Made by a program: the position numbers and the translations under genes
In this document: positions 1 to 7,657 of the stretch, one piece after another
How positions within the stretch are numbered: the stretch's first letter is position 1
Layout of the letters: the number at the start of each line of letters is the position of its first letter
Source of the DNA: Aeromonas diversa CDC 2478-85
Lineage (GTDB): Bacteria; Pseudomonadota; Gammaproteobacteria; Enterobacterales; Aeromonadaceae
NCBI RefSeq assembly: GCF_000819805.1
Contig: NZ_CDCE01000033.1
Coordinates: 1 to 64,000, forward strand
DNA length: 64,000 bases
Direction of reading: 5' to 3'
The notes under the pieces: generated by a model
The model's input: only the letters and a program-made list of their open reading frames with translations
The model's database searches: none
Told to the model about the DNA's origin: nothing

Positions 1-19
1 TGATAACTAGATCTGTACA
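1..19. repeat. 19-bp putative IS end (copy 1, at window edge)
   Basis: The window opens with TGATAACTAGATCTGTACA. The identical 19 bases recur at 51791-51809, where they follow a transposase-like tail and a hairpin. I infer that this is the terminal sequence of an insertion sequence whose body lies outside the window to the left. The element's family is not recognised. Confidence 0.5.
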
Positions 20-50
20 CCCTAACTTCTTTTGTCTTTTAAATGCGCTC

Positions 51-69
51 ACCCGGCTTTAGGCCGGGT
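51..69. terminator. Hairpin downstream of the AT-rich gene pair
   Basis: ACCCGGC and GCCGGGT form a perfect 7-bp stem around a 5-base loop (TTTAG). It lies beyond the end of the minus-strand gene at 110-349, without a clear T-tract on that side. It could be a terminator, or the stem of a degenerate integron attC-like site, since CCCTAAC and GGGTTAG flank it. Confidence 0.4.
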
Positions 70-109
70 TAGTCGTTATATCGCGATAGCAACTAGTACT
101 CAATTATGC

Positions 110-349
110 CTAGATATTTATTTTTTGATGCTTTGATATACCTTGGAATATTGCATCTTCTTCTTGCTTAATTTTATTGTATATCCAATCAGCCATCATT
201 TCTTCCGCTTGGCTATCTAGGCCTTGAGAAGAATATTTGAAAAATGTCTTTTCAAATTCGTTGGAAACAGTATATCCGTCAAGCTCGTTTCCTTTGGGCA
301 CTACGAGTTTGGCATAGCCCACTATGTTCCTTTTTTTTAGCGTGTTCAT
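110..349 (-). CDS. Hypothetical protein, 79 aa, AT-rich
   Basis: A small soluble, charged protein without signal peptide or membrane segment. I do not recognise the family. The start is an ATG at 349 preceded by a strong ribosome binding site (GAGGAGGGG, 6 bases upstream). It lies 69 bp downstream of the GAF-encoding fragment on the same strand, so the two are probably co-transcribed. Base composition is far more AT-rich than the chromosome that starts at about 1,480, which suggests horizontal acquisition. Its 3' side is followed by a hairpin and the putative IS end. Confidence 0.6.
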   Translation of the reverse strand: MNTLKKRNIVGYAKLVVPKGNELDGYTVSNEFEKTFFKYSSQGLDSQAEEMMADWIYNKIKQEEDAIFQGISKHQKINI

Positions 350-418
350 TCTCAGCCCCTCCTCATCTATCTCTTTGACATAGACAAACTATCATTTAGC
401 ACATTTTTAAAATTAAAT

Positions 419-838
419 CTAGTTTTTGTTTTGATTATTTTCGTGATTTGTATAGATTTCTATAGCAACATCTAAATATACAGCAATAAGTGACGCTATA
501 TTTTGTAGAAAGTCTTTGTCTCTTTCCAATGAGAATTGTTCTGGTTGGGCACTTGTCAACACAAGGACTCCTAGACACTCATTATCTGAATTGCTTTCAT
601 TATATGTTAGGATTGGGACGGAGATAAAAGAACAATAATTTCTTTTATCTGAGGAGTTAGTTATTTTTAGCTCACTACTTTTAGTAATATCTGGGCATAT
701 TTTCAATTCTTTGTGTAAGTGTGTTAAACCTACATGCCCAAAGCCAGGTTTCCAACTTCTATCTTTTCTAATAATTCTATCATCACAACGTCTTGATGCT
801 ACTTGTAGCTCTTGGCTGCGGTTATCATATATATAGAG
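419..838 (-). pseudogene. GAF-domain C-terminal half of a frameshifted membrane protein
   Basis: The frame is open from a stop at 839-841 down to 419 (139 codons). Read through, it begins LYIYDNRSQELQVASRR and contains DRSWKPGFGHVGLTH, SFISVPILTY and CLGVLVLTS, the usual layout of a GAF sensor domain. It has no ATG; the first conventional start is a TTG at 706, which would cut the domain in half. The upstream gene ends in ...NIALYI, so NIALYI plus YDNRSQEL would make a continuous GAF first strand. The frames are offset by +1 at an (AT)4A tract at 827-835. One extra dinucleotide would join them. I read this as the second half of one gene inactivated, or switched off, by loss of a TA unit. Confidence 0.7.
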
Positions 839-1403
839 CTATGTTGTATCGAGATTCACTAACAAAACTAAACAGCACTTCTCTATGTATGGAAAGATAG
901 CTGAGTATTGTGTCAAAGAAATCCTGCAGTTTATTATCCATTGTTTCCTCAGAAAGTGAGCCATCTCGTTTACCGTGGATCATATCCCTGATGTGACTAT
1001 TAACTTTTAATGTTGTTAGATAGATAACTAACTTTTGTGTTGCTGTCAACGAGGTTGATAAATGCATTCTTTCATAAATTTTTTCAATATCATCGGATAT
1101 GCTATTATATTTTTTCACTAACTCGGAAAGCTCTATAGTTGTATCACTTCTCTTATCAAGGTAATGAAATCCAACGGAGAGTAAAAAATGGACAATCAAA
1201 AAAACAAAACAGAATATAAAAAATGAAGAATGAAGCTTTGATAAGTCATCTTTAAATAAGAAAACATAGGAAACACCAAGGCCAATAATAATTGGAGCAA
1301 AACAGGTGTTCCATATGCTAAATGTTGATATAAAATAACCAGTAAACCTTGAATTAATATATTTGTTCTTTTTAAGAACACTTTCAATTCTTTCTTGGTC
1401 CAT
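825..1403 (-). CDS. Two-helix membrane protein, N-terminal half of a frameshifted 2TM-GAF protein
   Basis: 192 aa. Two hydrophobic helices lie at about residues 25-50 and 60-82. A long charged helical region follows (residues about 85-180), in the manner of SLATT-type two-helix proteins that occur in some bacterial defence systems; that similarity is by layout only. The ATG at 1403 has GGGGGGCG upstream. The frame ends in a TGA inside a TA-repeat tract, immediately before a GAF domain encoded in the +1 frame (419-838). An intact version would be about 330 aa, with a membrane anchor and a cytosolic GAF sensor. Very AT-rich and bounded by a 10-bp inverted repeat (72-81 and 1402-1411). Confidence 0.65.
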   Translation of the reverse strand: MDQERIESVLKKNKYINSRFTGYFISTFSIWNTCFAPIIIGLGVSYVFLFKDDLSKLHSSFFIFCFVFLIVHFLLSVGFHYLDKRSDTTIELSELVKKYNSISDDIEKIYERMHLSTSLTATQKLVIYLTTLKVNSHIRDMIHGKRDGSLSEETMDNKLQDFFDTILSYLSIHREVLFSFVSESRYNIALYI

Positions 1404-1440
1404 ATAACGACGCCCCCCTATCAGAAATCAATTTCTAGCT

Positions 1441-1467
1441 AAGACGTAGCTGATATAACTACGCCTT
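1441..1467. terminator. Hairpin between lipoprotein gene and AT-rich unit
   Basis: AAGACGTAG and CTACGCCTT form a 9-bp stem (one G-T pair) with a 9-base loop, just past the 3' end of the minus-strand lipoprotein gene at 1482-1919. A second small hairpin, AGAAATCAATTTCT, lies at about 1420-1433. Confidence 0.45.
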
Positions 1468-1481
1468 GCTTTAAAGCTCAA

Positions 1482-1919
1482 TCACTTAACCAACTTGCTC
1501 TCCATCACCCCTTGCTTGCCTTCCTCTTCACTGACTTGACTCAGCTTGGAGCGGGCCATCAGCAGGCCCATCTTGACCTCCTGCCAGACGTAGTAGTTTT
1601 TACCCGCCTCGGTGCTGAGGGTCAGAGTGGCATCGTTCTCTGACTTGGAGGTGATGGTGTGGCTGCCCGGCGTCACCTGCTTGAGGATATAGCTGTGGGC
1701 CACGGTATCGCCGACTGCCATGCCATCCACCAGCACCGGCATTTTAATGGCGGCACCGAAGGTCTCATTGCGATAGATATAGAGGTTGGCCGCATCCTTG
1801 GGCGCCATAAACTGCTTGGCCTGCGCGTCTGCGGTGACATCGGCCATGGGCACGGAAGCACAACCGGACAGTAGCGCCGCCGACAGCAGGGCGGCGGTAA
1901 CCATTATTTTCCTGAACAT
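1482..1919 (-). CDS. DUF2846-like lipoprotein
   Basis: 145 aa from the ATG at 1919. An upstream in-frame ATG at 1982 would put 21 residues before the signal peptide and is unlikely. The N-terminus MFRKIMVTAALLSAALLSGC is a lipoprotein signal peptide with a lipobox ending LLSGC, so the mature protein should be lipid-anchored. The body (LYIYRNETFGAAIKMPVLVDG, then HTITSKSEN and YYVWQEVKMG) matches the small beta-rich DUF2846 family. It is the first core-genome gene to the right of the AT-rich patch. Function is unknown. Confidence 0.75.
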   Translation of the reverse strand: MFRKIMVTAALLSAALLSGCASVPMADVTADAQAKQFMAPKDAANLYIYRNETFGAAIKMPVLVDGMAVGDTVAHSYILKQVTPGSHTITSKSENDATLTLSTEAGKNYYVWQEVKMGLLMARSKLSQVSEEEGKQGVMESKLVK

Positions 1920-2114
1920 AGGCACTGTTTTTATTGGATTAAAGGGAGATAAAGGTTCGCATGGAGCTTGGTTGGCCGGCAATTGCCCTTTGCCCTTCTA
2001 GCCGTGACCCGCCTCTCTTTTTTGGGAATTCATCGAGTCCGATATGCAGTTTCTCTCCCCCAAGCTGACCGCTTGCTGTGATAGTGGCAAGATGACCCAT
2101 TCGGAGAAGAGACC

Positions 2115-2456
2115 ATGCTGGCGCTGATCACCACAGCTCACCAAACCTGTTACCCCAATCCCATCGGCTTTGTGGCCGGAGAGCGGGTGCGTATCGGCCA
2201 TGAGGATGACGAGTTTCCGGGCTGGGTGCGCACCTACACGGCCGACGGCAACGAGGGGTGGGCGCCCCTGTCGCTGCTGACCCCGGCCGGGCAGGGGGAG
2301 GCGTTGGCGCGGCAGGATTACACGGCCCGGGAGTTGAATGTGGAGGTGGGGGAGCGGGTGACGGTGGAGCGCGAGCTGGCCGGCTGGCTCTGGGTGCATA
2401 ACGATCGGGGGCAATCGGGCTGGATCCCGGCCAGCTGCATCGCCACCGTCAGCTAG
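2115..2456 (+). CDS. Tandem SH3-like domain protein
   Basis: 113 aa, no signal peptide, so cytosolic. It contains two SH3-like repeats: residues about 18-58 (FVAGERVRIG, GWVRTYTADGNEGWAPLSLL) and about 68-110 (YTARELNVEVGERVTVER, GWLWVHNDRGQSGWIPASCI). Each has the ALYDY-like start and the G-W-x-P end typical of the fold. Such proteins bind short peptides, but the partner is not indicated here. It stands alone, transcribed away from the lipoprotein gene. Confidence 0.75.
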   Translation: MLALITTAHQTCYPNPIGFVAGERVRIGHEDDEFPGWVRTYTADGNEGWAPLSLLTPAGQGEALARQDYTARELNVEVGERVTVERELAGWLWVHNDRGQSGWIPASCIATVS

Positions 2457-2507
2457 GGACCATGGCGCCGTTTTGCCGTTATCATGCTCGCGTCGACGGA
2501 GGGAATC

Positions 2508-2975
2508 ATGATGAGCGAGCGACGCAGAGCGTATCAGGCGAGGTTGTTGCCACTCTGGCACAGGGGAAGGCGGGCCTGTCAGGGCGGCTTGCTCTTTGCG
2601 CTTTCATTCAGCGCCTATCACCTGTTGGTTTGGCTACCCGTGCTGCGCGAGCGAGGGCAACTGCTGTGGGACGGCGGCAGCTGTTACACCCCGGCCGATC
2701 TGGCGATATCTATCGTGCTGGTCGGCCTGGTCGGTGCGGCGCTGCTCTGGTGGCCCCTCTTTTTGCTGCGTGGTCTCTGGCAGGCGGGGGCCTTTGCCTG
2801 TGTCTGGCTGTGGCTCGCGTATTACCTGGCGCAGCAGGCCAGTGCCAATGACGGGGCAACCTGGGCGATGAGCGGCATCATCTACAGCTTTATGGTGCAG
2901 AATGCCCACCACATCTTGGTCACTCTGGTGCCCGCCCTCGCGCTTGTGATGCACAGGGGACGCAGACGGGGGTAA
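2508..2975 (+). CDS. Hypothetical inner-membrane protein
   Basis: 155 aa from the ATG at 2508, which has GGAGGG 4 bases upstream; the frame extends to 2484 but without a binding site. About four hydrophobic segments are visible: CQGGLLFALSFSAYHLLVWL, ISIVLVGLVGAALLWWPLFL, AFACVWLWLAYYLAQ and ILVTLVPALALVM. The termini are basic (SERRRAYQAR and HRGRRRG). Family not recognised. Confidence 0.65.
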   Translation: MMSERRRAYQARLLPLWHRGRRACQGGLLFALSFSAYHLLVWLPVLRERGQLLWDGGSCYTPADLAISIVLVGLVGAALLWWPLFLLRGLWQAGAFACVWLWLAYYLAQQASANDGATWAMSGIIYSFMVQNAHHILVTLVPALALVMHRGRRRG

Positions 2976-3055
2976 GGGAGTCGTAATAGAGGTGGCATGG
3001 GTTATAGTGAGACTCGTTTGTTTTGGTCCATTTTTTCACCCACCGAGAGCGCACC

Positions 3056-3553
3056 ATGAACCGTGATATTGCCGCCCAGTTTATCAAGATGCTGACCAAC
3101 CTCGATCACTGCCTGGCCAAGGCCGAGGCTCATGCCGAGGCGAAACACTTCAACGTGGAGAACTTCTTCGGCGAGCGCCTGATCGTCGACATGCTGCCCC
3201 TGAGCAAGCAGGTGCTGATCTGCTGCGACGCGGCCCGCGCCTGCGTCGCCACCGCCAGCCTGACCGAGCCGCCTGTGCTGGGTGACGATCCCAAGACCAT
3301 GGCCGATCTGCGCGCCCACGTGGGCAAGACCCTCGCCTACCTGGAAGGGATGCAGGAGGCTGACTTCAGCCGCTACCAGAGCGGGCGCTACCTGCCCCAC
3401 TGGGCCGGCGGCAAGGGCATGGATGGCCACACCTGCGTGTTCGAGTACGCCATCCCCAACTTCTATTTCCACCTCACCATGACCTATGCCCTGCTGCGCA
3501 AGGCGGGGGTCGATCTCGGCAAGCGCGACTACCTGGGCGCGTTGGCGATGTAA
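3056..3553 (+). CDS. DUF1993 family protein
   Basis: 165 aa from the ATG at 3056. The protein is helical and soluble, with the DUF1993 pattern: an N-terminal FIKMLTNLDHCLAKAEAHAE helix, the central LIVDMLPLSKQVLICCDAAR, and a C-terminal aromatic HTCVFEYAIPNFYFHLTMTYALLR. The family resembles the DinB-like four-helix fold and has no assigned reaction. A strong terminator follows. Confidence 0.8.
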   Translation: MNRDIAAQFIKMLTNLDHCLAKAEAHAEAKHFNVENFFGERLIVDMLPLSKQVLICCDAARACVATASLTEPPVLGDDPKTMADLRAHVGKTLAYLEGMQEADFSRYQSGRYLPHWAGGKGMDGHTCVFEYAIPNFYFHLTMTYALLRKAGVDLGKRDYLGALAM

Positions 3554-3571
3554 TAAGCCGGGCCGGGCACG

Positions 3572-3599
3572 AAAAGCCTGCCGGATGGCAGGCTTTCTT
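3572..3599 (+). terminator. Rho-independent terminator
   Basis: AAGCCTGCC, a short loop and GGCAGGCTT, followed by TCTTC. It ends the DUF1993 gene. Confidence 0.75.
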
Positions 3600-3976
3600 C
3601 GCCCTGGACGGAGAGCCCTTGGCCCCAGTCTGCGCCGGCATCTTCTTGACGAGCGCGCGGGCTGTGCGGGTCAGTGAATGGCGCCGGGGAAGACCCCTGG
3701 TCGGTTGAAATGGCGCTTTTCGATAAAAGCGCACCACTTATCTAAAGCATCCTGGCTTGGCCCCACTTACAGTGCGAAGTGAAGGGTCTCAAAGGCGCTC
3801 ATCACGTCACTCCAACCGATCGGATGCATCACCGGCATGCCCTGCGGCATTCATGGCGGCAGAGTGATGCCTTACTTCGGTAAAGCGGGGGCGTTGCCCC
3901 TGTCGACTGTTCAGACCACAAGTAAGTGGCCAAGTCGCTACAATCCGCGCTGAAAATCAGAAAAGGCAATAAAAAC
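3600..3976. other. Intergenic stretch without a convincing gene
   Basis: About 375 bp. I see no RNA gene or convincing ORF. A 27-codon minus-strand ORF near 3770-3850 was considered and rejected. The last 100 bases should hold the promoter and leader of the secreted protein that follows. Confidence 0.5.
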
Positions 3977-4657
3977 ATGAAGATCCGAACAATCTTACTT
4001 GCGACTGTGCTGAGTCATGGCGCCGTGCAGGCGCAGGAAAGCGTCGCCTCAAGCTGGCAAGACAGCCCGGTCACCCGCCTCAAGGCCCAGGCTCTGTTGC
4101 AGACACTCAACGCCACCCTGCTCAGCAACCCGAGCGCCACCGTCACACTGCAAAGCTGGTGCACCGACCACAAGATGGCCGGTGAACCGCGCATCCGCGC
4201 CTTGCGCGACCAGAACACCCGTAAACCCGCCGATGCCGCCATCCGCGAGCAGCTCAAGGTCGGTGCCGATGAGCCCGTCGGCTATCGCCGGGTACAACTC
4301 GCCTGTGGCGATCATGTGTTCTCCGAAGCGGACAACTGGTACGTGAAAAGCCGCCTCACGCCTGAGATGAACCGGCTCCTCGACACCAGCGATACCCCGT
4401 TTGGCCTGGCCGTCAAGGCACTGAACTTTAGCCGCCGGACTCTCTCGTCCACCCTGCTCTGGTCGCCTCTACCGGCCGGTTGGGAGATGCAGATGCCCAA
4501 GTTGGCCACCAGTGATCAGTCGTTGGCGATACCCGAGCGGGTGCTGCAACATCGTGCCCTCCTCTCACGGGGTGATGGCGTGCCGTTTAGCCTGGTGGTC
4601 GAGACCTATCGCCGCGATCTCTTCGCCTTCCCGCTGGACAACGCCGTCAGCCACTAA
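3977..4657 (+). CDS. Secreted chorismate-lyase-like (UbiC-fold) protein
   Basis: 226 aa from the ATG at 3977; the frame runs 17 codons further upstream without a binding site. MKIRTILLATVLSHGAVQA is a signal peptide, so the protein is exported. The body follows the chorismate lyase/UTRA-like layout: a helix with LQSWCTDHKM, a strand RRVQLACGDHVFSEADNWYV, then TPFGLAVKALNFSRRTL and a C-terminal LVVETYRRDLFAF strand. UbiC itself is cytosolic, makes 4-hydroxybenzoate and sits beside ubiA; neither holds here. Enzyme activity is therefore doubtful and a ligand-binding role is possible. Confidence 0.55.
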   Translation: MKIRTILLATVLSHGAVQAQESVASSWQDSPVTRLKAQALLQTLNATLLSNPSATVTLQSWCTDHKMAGEPRIRALRDQNTRKPADAAIREQLKVGADEPVGYRRVQLACGDHVFSEADNWYVKSRLTPEMNRLLDTSDTPFGLAVKALNFSRRTLSSTLLWSPLPAGWEMQMPKLATSDQSLAIPERVLQHRALLSRGDGVPFSLVVETYRRDLFAFPLDNAVSH

Positions 4658-4716
4658 CGCCAGATGACGCCCTGTTAGGGGGCGAGACGCCAGCTTGCTG
4701 GCGTGCAATCAACAAC

Positions 4717-4745
4717 AAAGCCTGCCAGGTGGCAGGCTTTTTTTA
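4717..4745 (+). terminator. Rho-independent terminator
   Basis: AAAGCCTGCC, AGGT, GGCAGGCTTT and then TTTTATT: a strong stem with a T-run. It can serve the plus-strand gene before it and, by its A-rich left arm, the SRPBCC gene from the other side. Another stem, ACGCCAGCTTGCTGGCGT, lies just upstream at about 4687-4704. Confidence 0.85.
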
Positions 4746-4756
4746 TTGGGCGCGGC

Positions 4757-5206
4757 TCAGCCCTGCACTGTGTCGGGCTCCACCAGGCTTGCCAGCTGGG
4801 TGAGCGACTCCTGCCAGCCGAGGTAGCACATGGGCAGTGGTATGGCCTCGGGAATGCCGGTTTGCTCTATGGTGAGCTCGGTGCCGCACAATACGGGGTG
4901 GAAGGTGACGCTGACCCGCAGCTCGCCGGGCAGCTGAGGGTCATCGAAGCGGTCGGTGTAACACAGTCGCACGCCGGGCTCGAGGACCAGGTAGGTGCCG
5001 CCGAAGGCATGCCCCTGGCCGCTGGCAAACTGGGTGAAGGCCATCCTGAAGGTGCCACCGACCCGCGCCTCCAGATGATCCACCCGGCAGGTGAAGCCGT
5101 GGGGCGGTAGCCACTTGGCCAGTGCCAGGGGGTCGATAAAGGCCCGATAGACCCGCTCCGGCGGTGCCTTTAGCACCCGGTGCAGCTTCACTGTGCCTGT
5201 CGTCAT
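4757..5206 (-). CDS. SRPBCC/AHSA1-like protein
   Basis: 149 aa from the ATG at 5206, with AGGAGCG upstream; the longer frame to 5239 lacks support. The START/SRPBCC pattern is clear: LHRVLKAPPERVYRAFIDPLALAKWLPP at the N-terminus, GGTFRMAFT and GHAFGGTYLVLEPGVRLCYT in the middle, then a long C-terminal helix (GWQESLTQLASLVEP). Members bind hydrophobic ligands in a cavity. The AHSA1 subgroup contains both stress-related proteins and proteins of unknown role, and no ligand is evident. Confidence 0.8.
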   Translation of the reverse strand: MTTGTVKLHRVLKAPPERVYRAFIDPLALAKWLPPHGFTCRVDHLEARVGGTFRMAFTQFASGQGHAFGGTYLVLEPGVRLCYTDRFDDPQLPGELRVSVTFHPVLCGTELTIEQTGIPEAIPLPMCYLGWQESLTQLASLVEPDTVQG

Positions 5207-5295
5207 GGTTCGCTCCTTCTGGGTGAGATGACCCGTCAAGGATAGCCGGCGCCGGGCTCGGCGCCGCCACGGGGCAGGATGAGAGGGGGGCGCGA

Positions 5296-5325
5296 TAAAA
5301 AAGCCCGCTTCGAGAAGCGGGCTTA
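5296..5325 (-). terminator. Terminator of pgi
   Basis: GCCCGCTT, CGAG, AAGCGGGC with six A residues on the plus-strand left side, giving a T-run for minus-strand transcription out of pgi. Confidence 0.85.
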
Positions 5326-5340
5326 GGGTCAGCGGGCGGC

Positions 5341-7191
<1,851 letters not shown>

Positions 7192-7370
7192 TCATATTTT
7201 CCCCGGCCTGCCCCAGCGCAAAGCACTGCCGCCACCCCCTTCCCCGTGACAAAAACGGGTTTTGTGCAGAAGTTGACCGCCGTCAACTCAGGTTCAGCTG
7301 ACCCCTTCTATGCTGCGCTCGCAAGGATTCAGATCTCCCAGGGACGGTTCATGAAGAGAGGAGATCGGAT

Positions 7371-7559
7371 ATGAAGAAGATGTTTTCCCTGTTGGTGCTC
7401 TGTCTGGTGGCGACCGGTGTGGTCGGAGTGTTGACCCTGTCTGCCGCAACCCTGGCGCCAAGCATGGAGGTAAGGGTGCTGTCGGTCATAGGCGCGCTGT
7501 TGGCCGGTTATCTGATGATGCAACCCATCGTCAACCGGTTGGCGAGTCGCCTGGCCTGA
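7371..7559 (+). CDS. Small inner-membrane protein, 62 aa
   Basis: It starts at an ATG with GAGGAGA upstream. Two hydrophobic helices fill the chain: MKKMFSLLVLCLVATGVVGV and VRVLSVIGALLAGYLMMQPI. A short basic tail follows. The first helix could be read as a signal peptide, but no cleavage motif is obvious. Followed by a hairpin. Family not recognised. Confidence 0.6.
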   Translation: MKKMFSLLVLCLVATGVVGVLTLSAATLAPSMEVRVLSVIGALLAGYLMMQPIVNRLASRLA

Positions 7560-7565
7560 TCCCGT

Positions 7566-7590
7566 TAACGAGGCGAATGCCTCGTTATTT
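7566..7590 (+). terminator. Hairpin terminator after the 62-aa gene
   Basis: TAACGAGGC, GAAT, GCCTCGTTA and then TTTTCG. It separates the small membrane protein from the copA promoter region. Confidence 0.7.
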
Positions 7591-7594
7591 TCGC

Positions 7595-7645
7595 TCTTTA
7601 CATTACAGTTAAGGTAAAGGTTAAGGTTAATGATATTCCATCGGG
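7595..7645 (+). promoter_or_regulatory. copA promoter region with direct GTTAAGG repeats
   Basis: GTTAAGG occurs at 7608-7614 and again at 7620-7626, separated by TAAAG, inside a run of AAGGT/TTAAGG motifs directly before copA. Copper ATPase genes are usually driven by CueR from a long-spacer promoter with a dyad operator. The repeats here are direct rather than a clean dyad, so the assignment to CueR is inference, supported by the cueR gene at the end of the same operon. Confidence 0.4.
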
Positions 7646-7657
7646 GGAGTATCACTC

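Noticed and set aside
3769-3850. 27-codon minus-strand ORF MPQGMPVMHPIGWSDVMSAF...
   Set aside because: It has no clear ribosome binding site and nothing to support coding other than an open frame; too short to judge.
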